From Acholeplasmatales bacterium DTU056 (GTDB lineage: Bacteria; Bacillota_I; Bacilli_A; ML615J-28; CAG-698), in the NCBI GenBank assembly GCA_001512985.1, contig LFRX01000041.1, positions 1 to 12,504 of the forward strand: 12,504 bases of DNA, given 5' to 3'. Shown piece after piece: positions 1 to 7,160 of this stretch. Below the pieces are notes generated by a model. The model searched no databases. It was not told where the DNA came from and saw nothing but the letters and a program-made list of their open reading frames with translations. A program made the position numbers and the translations under genes. Position 1 is the stretch's first letter. Every line of letters begins with the position of its first letter.

Positions 1-15
1 TCCTATCTACCAAAC

Positions 16-47
16 AAAAAAAGGCCTGATACGATTGTATCAAACCT
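16..47 (-). terminator. Intrinsic terminator of the tRNA-Trp/tRNA-His operon
   Basis: Read on the minus strand, positions 47-37 pair fully with 32-22 (11 bp, including two G-U pairs) around a 4-base loop. A run of seven T follows at 22-16. It starts 13 bases past the tRNA-His CCA end, so it is the natural 3' end of the two-tRNA transcript. Confidence 0.9.
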
Positions 48-59
48 ATGCTTGTTATA

Positions 60-136
60 TGGGGCGATTGATGGGATTCGAACCCACGAATGCCGGAGCC
101 ACAATCCGGTGCGTTAACCGCTTCGCCACAATCGCC
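60..136 (-). tRNA. tRNA-His (GTG)
   Basis: A full cloverleaf reads on the minus strand. The anticodon loop carries GTG in the stem context CCGGA/TCCGG. The acceptor stem is 7 bp (GCGATTG/CAATCGC) with an extra 5' G facing discriminator C73, the G-1:C73 identity pair special to histidine tRNAs. The T-loop GGGTTCGAATCCC is intact. The 3' CCA is encoded in the DNA. It is the second gene of the Trp-His operon, 11 bases after tRNA-Trp. Confidence 0.96.
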
Positions 137-147
137 ATTTCAAGTAG

Positions 148-221
148 TGGCAGGGGTAGAAGGACTCGAACCTCCACTTGCGGTTTTGGAGACCGCTGCT
201 CTACCATTAAACTATACCCCT
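148..221 (-). tRNA. tRNA-Trp (CCA)
   Basis: A full cloverleaf reads on the minus strand. The acceptor stem is AGGGGTA/TACCCCT with discriminator G and an encoded CCA. The anticodon stem GCGGT/ACCGC holds loop CTCCAAA, giving anticodon CCA, which reads UGG only. No UCA-anticodon tRNA-Trp is seen, which together with TGA stop codons at potB and potC argues against the Mycoplasma code in which UGA is Trp. It is the first gene of the operon, about 10 bases after the predicted transcription start. Confidence 0.96.
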
Positions 222-237
222 CCATCGCTACTTGTAT

Positions 238-266
238 ATTATACTAAATTATAATTTAAAAAGCAA
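238..266 (-). promoter_or_regulatory. Promoter of the tRNA-Trp/His operon
   Basis: On the minus strand, TTGCTT (266-261) lies 17 bases before a perfect TATAAT (243-238). The implied start is near 231, giving a leader of about 10 bases before the tRNA-Trp 5' end. The -35 box is weak, but the -10 box, spacing and position fit a sigma-A promoter. Confidence 0.75.
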
Positions 267-307
267 GCACTTTATTTCTTTTTTATGTCATTTTATTATG
301 GCATATT

Positions 308-2755
308 TTACCATTTTTGGTTAATTAATGTTTGTACGTATTGATTTGTTTGTTGCAAGCGAACCTTAATAATGTCATTTGGAATTTCTTCAATTGCTTG
401 CGAAATTTCCATTAAAATTGTGTCATAATCTACAGGATCATCAAAACTAAAGCGATTAAAAATTTGTATTATTTTACTAGCATCAGTAACATATTGATAA
501 TATCCTATTGTTTTTTCGTGCAAGTCTAGAAAATATGCATAAAAAATCTCTTCTTTTGGGGCGCTACTTTGCACAATATATGGACGATACAAATATTTAT
601 AAGATTCATTGTAAAAGGCATGATTTAAAATAGTTTTACTTGAAAATTTACTCCATCCAACTGGAAATAGTTCAATCACTTTATCAATCTGTTCCGCATT
701 CACCCCTGGGGTAGCACCTGACCCTTCTGGGAATAATCCAACTACAATCTCAGCCTGTTCATTTACAAGATTATATAAATTAGTCAATTGACTAATGACA
801 TCACTTGTGGCACCAGTATATATCATTGGTTCAATACCATCTAAATAACCTAATTCAATCCAAGTTAACCAATCTTGACGATAAACGTTGCGAGCTGAAG
901 TGATATTAGGCATGATTGCGGCAGTGATTTTAATATCAGGTTTGGCATTACGAATGGTTGTTGTTAGTTCATTGACTACATTAGTAAGTAAGATAGTTTT
1001 GAAATTCAGCCAAATATTGCGTAATGTTTCGTCAGTTCGAATTAAAGTTTTAAAATCGCCTGTAAATGGATAATATTCCCTAAAGGCACTAATAAAACTT
1101 TCCGTATATCCACTATCATTAATAGTTTGACTTTCGCTAATTACACCAGAAAAACTATATAAATTCCCTGATGGATAACGGATAAAGTCGAATTCAATAC
1201 CATCTAGATTATATTCACTAGCAAGTTCATTGAAGACATTTTTCAAAAAGTCTCGCACTTGACTATTAGAAATATCTACAAAATACATATTATCAAAGTT
1301 ACTACTTCCATAGTAATTTGTAAGTAACCATCCACGGTCAGAATAAAACTTATTATTCATCCCGTCCCCAGCAATCAACGTATTCGTCCAAGCATAAACT
1401 TCAATATTGCGTTTGTGGGCTTCTTCAATAAAACATTCTAAATAATCTTTATACCCTTCATAATTATAATTATTAGCAATTAACTGATTTAAATATTGAG
1501 ATTTGTAAATCGAACTACCATTGAAATTCGTATTTAAATAAATCCGATTAATTCCCATTTTTTGATACTCATCAAGTAATCGTTGAACTTCTTTAGTAGA
1601 ATTTTCAAAAAAAGTCCCTGATCGTAATGGGTAATGCCATATAGCATTTGTTTGAATAGGACGAGTTTCTACTAATAAATACTCAATATCAAGTAATAAT
1701 TGGTCACATGATTGGTAAGTTTGATAATCATATTTATCTAATAATTGGTTATAGAATTTTATTGCTTCGTTAAGCTTATAATTAATTAATTCATAATCAA
1801 CAGCTTTATAATTAGTTGATGCAAAATCAATTTTATTTTTAATATAATTAATTTTAACATTAAGTGATATTAATGGAGTATTAGTATTATCACGATATAC
1901 TTTTGCTGTTTGACTTACAAAATCAAACACTACTAAATCTCCTATTTTTACACTATTGCGAAGCTCAGTAGCGCGTGTACCATGTCCAGATAAAATAAAA
2001 CCGTTTTGAGGGATATCGACTAAAGTATTGGCATCAATAACTATCCCTTGTTCGTTAACCGCCACTTCAAAGCCGTATTGATTACGAGTACGATAATATG
2101 TGTAATCATAATAATTTAAATAATTTGTGTTTCGTGGACCGCCGATGAAAATATTAGTTAATGTAACTGCAGCTCTATCCCGTGAAATACTATTTATCTT
2201 ATCCACAATTGACTCCATTTTTTCCAAAGCAAATTCACTAATATAACTTACAAATCTAGTTTTATTATATATTGCATAAATACTTAAATTTTGCTTCACA
2301 CTCGTAAAATCTTTATCCCATCCAATAAAACTATGACTTGGAATTATCGGAACTTCAGGAGCAATAGCCGTATCATTTTCCTTAACTTTTTGCTCACTGA
2401 TGAGTTTTCCAAACACATAAAATTTGACAGTATATTCATTGATTATTTCTTTTTCATAAATAGGATAAATATCTAAGTCTTGAGTGACATTAGTATAGTC
2501 CTTATCCCATCTAACAAAAATATAACCTTCTTTAGTTGGGGGTGTTGGGGCAGTTGCGCTTTCGTTTTCTTTAACTGTCACAGAATAGATAACATTTCCT
2601 TCACTATCATAAAACCTTACCATATATGTATTTTCTTCATTTGGTCCTTCGTCTTGTTCATCTTGAGGATCATCTTGGTTTGGAAAGAAAAAATCACAAC
2701 TGGTTAAAACAAATATTGATAGTATCAATATCAATAAGATACTTACCTTCTTCAT
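308..2755 (-). CDS. Lipoprotein with two InlB B-repeats and a GHL10 (DUF187) glycosidase-like domain
   Basis: 815 residues. A longer reading frame would add 32 residues upstream, but the start is set at 2755 by GAGGAG six bases before ATG and by the signal peptide that follows. Residues 1-20 form a lipoprotein signal with lipobox L17-T-S-C20, so the protein should be anchored outside the cell membrane. An acidic linker (21-43) leads to two InlB B-type repeats (about 45-101 and 108-163, each ending in W-D-K-D...IY.IY). A middle region (about 170-310) carries LSGHGT at 255-260, often seen ahead of DUF187 domains. Residues about 365-680 resemble the GHL10 TIM-barrel glycosidase family: NRIYLNTNF (403-411), EVYAWTN (452-458), DGIEFDFIRYP (518-528), DGIEPMIY (639-646). 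The acidic residues in DGIEFDF are candidate catalytic residues. The substrate is unknown; cell-wall or environmental glycans are an inference. The gene is monocistronic with its own promoter and has no clear terminator before the tRNA promoter. Confidence 0.85.
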   Translation of the reverse strand: MKKVSILLILILSIFVLTSCDFFFPNQDDPQDEQDEGPNEENTYMVRFYDSEGNVIYSVTVKENESATAPTPPTKEGYIFVRWDKDYTNVTQDLDIYPIYEKEIINEYTVKFYVFGKLISEQKVKENDTAIAPEVPIIPSHSFIGWDKDFTSVKQNLSIYAIYNKTRFVSYISEFALEKMESIVDKINSISRDRAAVTLTNIFIGGPRNTNYLNYYDYTYYRTRNQYGFEVAVNEQGIVIDANTLVDIPQNGFILSGHGTRATELRNSVKIGDLVVFDFVSQTAKVYRDNTNTPLISLNVKINYIKNKIDFASTNYKAVDYELINYKLNEAIKFYNQLLDKYDYQTYQSCDQLLLDIEYLLVETRPIQTNAIWHYPLRSGTFFENSTKEVQRLLDEYQKMGINRIYLNTNFNGSSIYKSQYLNQLIANNYNYEGYKDYLECFIEEAHKRNIEVYAWTNTLIAGDGMNNKFYSDRGWLLTNYYGSSNFDNMYFVDISNSQVRDFLKNVFNELASEYNLDGIEFDFIRYPSGNLYSFSGVISESQTINDSGYTESFISAFREYYPFTGDFKTLIRTDETLRNIWLNFKTILLTNVVNELTTTIRNAKPDIKITAAIMPNITSARNVYRQDWLTWIELGYLDGIEPMIYTGATSDVISQLTNLYNLVNEQAEIVVGLFPEGSGATPGVNAEQIDKVIELFPVGWSKFSSKTILNHAFYNESYKYLYRPYIVQSSAPKEEIFYAYFLDLHEKTIGYYQYVTDASKIIQIFNRFSFDDPVDYDTILMEISQAIEEIPNDIIKVRLQQTNQYVQTLINQKW
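2267..2623 (-). repeat. Two tandem InlB B-repeat domains in the lipoprotein
   Basis: The translation shows two copies of about 56 residues with the same skeleton: Y-x-V-(R/K)-F-Y, then V-K-E-N-(E/D), A-x-A-P, W-D-K-D-(Y/F)-T-x-V, (D/S)-I-Y-x-I-Y. This is the InlB B-repeat (Flg_new / Listeria-Bacteroides repeat) pattern found in Gram-positive surface proteins, usually a stalk or adhesive module. The two copies are diverged, so they are domain repeats and not recent DNA duplications. Confidence 0.8.
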
Positions 2756-2788
2756 AACATTCTCCTCTATATATTTTTTATCATTTAT

Positions 2789-2816
2789 ATTATAACATAT
2801 CAAATCCAAATACAAA
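2789..2816 (-). promoter_or_regulatory. Extended -10 promoter of the GHL10 lipoprotein gene
   Basis: On the minus strand, TGTTATAAT contains a perfect TATAAT (2794-2789) preceded by the TGn extension. A weak -35-like TTTGTA (2816-2811) sits 16 bases upstream. It lies between the terminator of the upstream gene and the ribosome site GAGGAG, and gives a leader of about 27 bases. Confidence 0.65.
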
Positions 2817-2827
2817 AACACAAAAGC

Positions 2828-2858
2828 AAAAAGGGCTTTTGCATTTTGCAAAAGCCTT
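2828..2858 (-). terminator. Intrinsic terminator of the CNNM/CorC gene
   Basis: On the minus strand, GGCTTTTGCA pairs perfectly with TGCAAAAGCC around a 3-base loop (10 bp, 2856-2834). CTTTTTG follows. The stop codon of the CorC-like gene (2859-2857) touches the base of the stem, so the gene ends directly in its terminator. Confidence 0.88.
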
Positions 2859-4206
2859 AAATAATTTCAGGACTTGAAATTTCATTTGAAGGTAAGATTT
2901 CTAATAATACCTCATCAATACGATTATTAGTTATTTTATTTACTTTTAACAATAGGTTATTATAATGAACTTCTTCTTGTCCAGTTACTTTAGGAATATA
3001 ACCTAATTTACTTATAATTAAGCCACCTAAAGTATCAAACTCTTCATGCTCTTCATCAATATCTAATTTTAATATTCGATTTAGATCATGAATTGGCATT
3101 GAACCATTAATTATATAATGATTATCATCGAGTTTTTTAATACTTTGTTCAACTATATCATATTCATCATAAATATTTCCCATAATTTCTTCAATCAAGT
3201 CTTCCATTGTAATAATCCCTAGACTACCACCATATTCATCAATTATGATTGCAATATGGTTATTAGTTTCTTTCATATTCTTAAATAAAACATTAATTTT
3301 AATATGACTAGGAACAAAGTACGGTTTACGAATAATTTTAGCTAATTCAACTTTGTCAAATCCTACCTTATGAGCTTCTTTTAATAAGTCTTTAACATAT
3401 AACACACCAATAATATTGTCTTTATCGCCTTTATAGACCGGAATGCGTGAATAACCACTATTAATTATATCTTCTATTCGGTCGGTAAAATTATCATCAA
3501 TGTCAATCGCAAAGACATTCGGACGAGGAGTCATAATTGTTTCAGCTTCAGTATCATCAAATTTAAATATTGAGTCAAACATTTCTTTTTCTTCTTCATC
3601 AATGACACCTTCAATATGTCCAGTAACAATCATTGAGCGAATTTCATCCTCGGATACTTTTTCATCAAAAGTTTGCTTAGAATATCCAAATAATCGTAAA
3701 ATTGCATTACTAGTGGCTGTAATTACTTTTACAAAAGGCCAGGAAATTGCCATAATCCATGAGATAAAACGTACCCGACTTAAGGCAATTTTTTCAGGAT
3801 TTTTTAACGCCACTCGTTTAGGAATAAATTCCCCAAATATTAAGAAGAAAAAGGATAAAATAAAAATTACAATAATACTAGCTAATTCATTAGGAATAGT
3901 TATATTTATTTTTTTAAATAACGTTACTATATAATTTGAAAAGCTAATACCAGCTAAACTACTAACTAAAAAACCTGTTACGGTAAATATTACTTGTATA
4001 GTAGATAAAAACTTGGTTGGTTTTGATAGTAGTTTATTTAAAATTTTAGTTCGTTTGTCATTTTCTAAATTTGGTTCAAGTAACTTATTGCGTCGTACTG
4101 AAACAAAAGCCATTTCTGCTTGCGCAACCAAAGCATTAATGATTGTTAATATAATTAAAAGCGCAATAATAATACTAGTCCTTAATGGTTCAGAATCGTC
4201 CGGCAC
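2857..4206 (-). CDS. CNNM/HlyC/CorC-family membrane protein (putative ion transporter)
   Basis: 449 residues, the usual length for the family. An N-terminal CNNM (DUF21) domain covers about residues 10-190 with hydrophobic segments near 11-28, 70-95, 108-126 and 146-165. Conserved pieces include NALVAQAEMAFVSVRR (24-39) and FGEFIPKR (124-131). A CBS pair follows (about 225-280, starting IMTPR, and 290-350, with DEYGG at 323-327 and EDLIEEIMGNI at 335-345). A CorC_HlyC domain ends the protein (about 355-440). Relatives are linked to Mg2+ or Na+ efflux and ion balance; the CBS pair usually senses adenine nucleotides. The ion moved here cannot be read from the sequence. The start is GTG, ten bases after AGGAG; the nearby ATG is out of frame. 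The gene has its own strong promoter and terminator, so it is a single-gene unit. Confidence 0.9.
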   Translation of the reverse strand: MPDDSEPLRTSIIIALLIILTIINALVAQAEMAFVSVRRNKLLEPNLENDKRTKILNKLLSKPTKFLSTIQVIFTVTGFLVSSLAGISFSNYIVTLFKKINITIPNELASIIVIFILSFFFLIFGEFIPKRVALKNPEKIALSRVRFISWIMAISWPFVKVITATSNAILRLFGYSKQTFDEKVSEDEIRSMIVTGHIEGVIDEEEKEMFDSIFKFDDTEAETIMTPRPNVFAIDIDDNFTDRIEDIINSGYSRIPVYKGDKDNIIGVLYVKDLLKEAHKVGFDKVELAKIIRKPYFVPSHIKINVLFKNMKETNNHIAIIIDEYGGSLGIITMEDLIEEIMGNIYDEYDIVEQSIKKLDDNHYIINGSMPIHDLNRILKLDIDEEHEEFDTLGGLIISKLGYIPKVTGQEEVHYNNLLLKVNKITNNRIDEVLLEILPSNEISSPEII

Positions 4207-4249
4207 TTGTTCATTTCTCCTTTCAAATCATTGCTTCTTTAGTAAATAA

Positions 4250-4278
4250 ATTATATCAAAGGTTTAATAGACTGTCAA
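4250..4278 (-). promoter_or_regulatory. Perfect sigma-A promoter of the CNNM/CorC gene
   Basis: On the minus strand, TTGACA (4278-4273), a 17-base spacer and TATAAT (4255-4250) match the housekeeping consensus at all twelve positions. It lies after the potD terminator and before the AGGAG ribosome site. This is the strongest promoter in the window. Confidence 0.92.
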
Positions 4279-4291
4279 ATATATCTATAGA

Positions 4292-4320
4292 ATAAAAAGA
4301 CTTGCCAAAAGGCAAGTCTA
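4292..4320 (-). terminator. Intrinsic terminator of the potABCD operon
   Basis: On the minus strand, AGACTTGCC pairs with GGCAAGTCT around loop TTTT, followed by TTTTATT. It lies 17 bases after the potD stop codon and closes the four-gene operon. Confidence 0.92.
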
Positions 4321-4335
4321 TAATTTAATCATTTT

Positions 4336-5430
4336 TTAACGTGCCGCTTTACTGCGCTGGAAGATTTCATCATATGTGCGCGCCACATCAGGTCCTAAAT
4401 AACGATATATTTGACCATGAAATTCTTCAGGATCAGCAATTGGATGATATGGATAATTTTCAATTATTTCCTTGTATTCCTCTTCTTCTTTTAATAAATT
4501 AAATACTGTTACTGATGTTGGACAATATCCAATGAAAATAGCATTTTCTAATGCAACATCAACATCGCACATAAAGTTTAAGAATTTATGCGCTAGGTCA
4601 ATATTATTAGCAGTATTTGGCATAACGAAAGCATCAAACCAAATATTATTGTTATTTGGAACATGCATACCAATAGTTACTTCACGATCTGATTCTAAAA
4701 AATTATATAATTCATCAAAGAAATCTCCAGAGTATACTAAGGCAATATCTAAATTTCCTTGCGCTACTAATGTTTGTAAGAAATCTGTTTCATATCGGTC
4801 ATAATCCATGTTAGATAATAATCTTTCAATATCAGCAAGTTCTTCCGAATTAGAAGTATTAATATCATAGCCTTTGTATAATGCCGCAATCCCAATAGCA
4901 TCACGACTACTATTATACATTCCAACTTTGACATTTTTACCAATTAACTCACGGTCAAAGAAGACACGCCATTCATATTGTTCAACTAATTCTTTAACGC
5001 CAGGTTTAGATTTATTATACATTATTCCTAGTGTTCCAAAGAAATATGGAACAAAATAACTTTCAATATCTCCAAAATATTCATCTTGTAATTTTCGTAA
5101 TTCAGGGTCTAATTCAGATGATTTGAAATTAGGAATTTTATCAAAATCTAATTCAAGAAGTAATCCTTCTTGGTATAATCTTTCAATCATATAATCGCTT
5201 GGAACTGCTAAGTCATATCGTGTAGTACGATTTTTAATTTTGGTATACATTGTTTCATTAGATTCAACTGTATCAACAACTACACGAACACCATATTCTT
5301 TTTCAAATTGGTCTACTACATCTGGATTAATATAACCACCCCAGTTTAGAATGTATAGTGTTGTTCGTGAACACGCAGATAAAATAATAGCTGTAAACAC
5401 GAAAACAAATAACACTAATACTTTTTTCAA
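4336..5430 (-). CDS. potD: PotD, polyamine-binding lipoprotein of the spermidine/putrescine ABC importer
   Basis: 364 residues, close to the usual length of about 350. The signal peptide has lipobox L17-S-A-C20, so this is a membrane-anchored substrate-binding lipoprotein, as expected for a cell with no outer membrane. The start is TTG (5430), eight bases after AGGTGG. Conserved PotD pieces are LYILNWGGYI (25-34), VESNETMYTKI (55-65), YDLAVPSDYM (72-81) and IGYCPTS (300-306). Aligned from memory to E. coli PotD, the ligand residues W34, Y37, W255, D257 and Y293 correspond to W30, Y33, W264, D266 and Y302. E171 appears as D177 and W229 as Y233, so ligand preference may differ. It delivers polyamine to PotB/PotC. 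It begins 15 bases after potC and is last in the operon. Confidence 0.93.
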   Translation of the reverse strand: MKKVLVLFVFVFTAIILSACSRTTLYILNWGGYINPDVVDQFEKEYGVRVVVDTVESNETMYTKIKNRTTRYDLAVPSDYMIERLYQEGLLLELDFDKIPNFKSSELDPELRKLQDEYFGDIESYFVPYFFGTLGIMYNKSKPGVKELVEQYEWRVFFDRELIGKNVKVGMYNSSRDAIGIAALYKGYDINTSNSEELADIERLLSNMDYDRYETDFLQTLVAQGNLDIALVYSGDFFDELYNFLESDREVTIGMHVPNNNNIWFDAFVMPNTANNIDLAHKFLNFMCDVDVALENAIFIGYCPTSVTVFNLLKEEEEYKEIIENYPYHPIADPEEFHGQIYRYLGPDVARTYDEIFQRSKAAR

Positions 5431-5445
5431 TGATCACTCCACCTT

Positions 5446-6339
5446 TCAATAATTATTATTTTTTGGTTTTGTAAGCCGACGCTTACTTGAAGTTATTAGA
5501 TTATAAATTGTTAAACCTAGCAATGTTCCAATTGATATTAATGTATTATATGCATATCCAATTGGGATAATGTTGTTTTTGCTGACGTTTTTACCAATAT
5601 TAGTATAAATCCAAATTGAGAAGTTTTGAACACCTTGTCCAGTAGTTAGATAACTAATAACGAAGTCATCAATACTCATTGTAAAGGCAATAAGTGCTCC
5701 CGTAAAAATCCCGGCTTTAATTGATGGCACAATAACTTTTAGTAACGCTTTCGAACGAGTACATCCTAAGTCTTGCGCAGCATCAAATAAATTTGGATCA
5801 ATTTCATTTAATTTTGGTAATACACTTAAAACCACATATGGTATTGAGAAAAAGACATGTGCAAACAATAACGTAAAGTATCCAAATACTGGAATATTTG
5901 GAATTAAAGCTTGAATAAGCGAAAAGAATAACATCAAGAAAACTGCTGTTACAATTTCCGCATTCAACACTGGAATATTATTAATCAATATCATTTGTCT
6001 ACGTCGTTTAGTTGATAATGAATTAATTCCAATAGCAAACAATGTTCCTAAGATGGTACTAATGGTTGTTGATAAGATTGCAATCGAAATTGTATTTTTA
6101 ATTGCTTCTACCAATTCCGTATGCGTAAACATTTTTCTAAACCACTTTAAAGTAAATCCACCAAAAGTTAAGCCAGTTTGGTCAGCATTAAAAGCTTGAA
6201 AAGTAATAAACAATATTGGGAAATATAATAAAAATATCGTTCCCGCAAATAATCCAAATTTAAAAAAATTAACTGAAAACTTTTTAACTCTACTTTTAAC
6301 ACTAGTAGTTAAATTCGGCGCACTACTTACCATCATCAT
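5446..6339 (-). CDS. potC: PotC, permease of the polyamine ABC importer
   Basis: 297 residues with about six membrane segments (near 27-50, 82-107, 125-147, 152-173, 207-229, 258-282). The EAA loop, which docks on the ATPase, is DAAQDLGCTRSKALLKV (186-202), followed by VPSIKAG. FTMSIDDFVISY (219-230) is a typical PotC motif. The start is the first of three consecutive ATG codons, ten bases after AGGAG; it overlaps the potB stop in ATGA, a mark of translational coupling. The N-terminus is longer than in E. coli PotC, with about 25 polar residues before the first membrane segment. The gene ends in TGA, used here as a true stop. It forms the membrane channel with PotB. Confidence 0.92.
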   Translation of the reverse strand: MMMVSSAPNLTTSVKSRVKKFSVNFFKFGLFAGTIFLLYFPILFITFQAFNADQTGLTFGGFTLKWFRKMFTHTELVEAIKNTISIAILSTTISTILGTLFAIGINSLSTKRRRQMILINNIPVLNAEIVTAVFLMLFFSLIQALIPNIPVFGYFTLLFAHVFFSIPYVVLSVLPKLNEIDPNLFDAAQDLGCTRSKALLKVIVPSIKAGIFTGALIAFTMSIDDFVISYLTTGQGVQNFSIWIYTNIGKNVSKNNIIPIGYAYNTLISIGTLLGLTIYNLITSSKRRLTKPKNNNY

Positions 6340-7160
6340 AGTAAAGTCTCTCCTTCCGCATCCACCTTACTGATGATGAATAAAGTACCTAATACAATAA
6401 TAATTACAATCAATGATAATAAACTACCAGTATTAAAATCACCAGTTTTTTTGAATTTTTCTTCAATAATATTACCTAACAATAGTATTTTTCCGCCACC
6501 TAATCTTTCTGGAACAACAAATCCCATTGCGCAAGGTAAGAAGACCATAATAACACCACTCGTTACTCCCTTTAAAGATAACGGAAAAGTAACTTTGAAA
6601 AAGGTTTTAATGTCGTTTGCACCTAGGTCTTTACTTGCTTCAAGAAGTGATTTATCTATTTTTTCTAAAACTGTATAGATTGGGAAAATCATAAATGGCA
6701 AATACATTAATACTAATCCAACAACAATGGCAGTAGTCGTACCATGGAAATTCAAACTAATCCCGATGGTATTTAAAATACTTTTGGGTAAAATTAAATT
6801 TTCTATCGCATATAAGCGAAGTAACATATTTGACCACATTGGTAGAATTAATATCAACAGTACAAAATTTTTATTTTGAATTTTAGATCTTGATAGGATA
6901 TATGAAACAGGATATCCAATCAAGAAACAAATAAGTGTCGCTAAGAAAGCAAATTTCATTGAATTGTAAAAAGCTTCCCAATAATAACGATTTTCTGGTC
7001 TAAATAATGATTTAATGACATCAAAAGAAAATTTAGCATCTTTTAAATCAAATCCTTGTGAGTACATAAATGATAAGATCAACATAAAAAGTAATGGCAC
7101 AAGGACTAATACTGCCATCCAAATGAAATATGGAAGAGCAAAACGACTAAACTGCTTCAT
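6336..7160 (-). CDS. potB: PotB, permease of the polyamine ABC importer
   Basis: 274 residues from ATG at 7160. A TTG six codons upstream is unlikely to be the start because it overlaps the ribosome site (GAGGAGGAG) that serves this ATG. About six membrane segments are visible (near 9-32, 68-91, 99-116, 142-163, 198-217, 246-264). The EAA loop is EASKDLGANDIKTFFKV (174-190), followed by TFPLSLKG. The gene overlaps potA by 14 bases and potC by 4 bases (ATGA), so translation of the three is probably coupled. It ends in TGA. It pairs with PotC to form the polyamine channel in the cell membrane. Confidence 0.92.
   Translation of the reverse strand: MKQFSRFALPYFIWMAVLVLVPLLFMLILSFMYSQGFDLKDAKFSFDVIKSLFRPENRYYWEAFYNSMKFAFLATLICFLIGYPVSYILSRSKIQNKNFVLLILILPMWSNMLLRLYAIENLILPKSILNTIGISLNFHGTTTAIVVGLVLMYLPFMIFPIYTVLEKIDKSLLEASKDLGANDIKTFFKVTFPLSLKGVTSGVIMVFLPCAMGFVVPERLGGGKILLLGNIIEEKFKKTGDFNTGSLLSLIVIIIVLGTLFIISKVDAEGETLL

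Noticed and set aside
35..247. 70-residue open frame on the plus strand
   Set aside because: It runs over the tRNA-His and tRNA-Trp genes in antisense and has no ribosome site; the tRNA cloverleafs explain this DNA.
262..307. Possible terminator for the GHL10 lipoprotein gene (ATGCCAT/ATGACAT hairpin)
   Set aside because: The stem has a mismatch and is followed by A-rich sequence, not a T-run, in the direction of the gene.
3500..3934. 144-residue plus-strand open frame
   Set aside because: It is antisense to the well-supported CNNM/CorC gene and shows no protein family features of its own.
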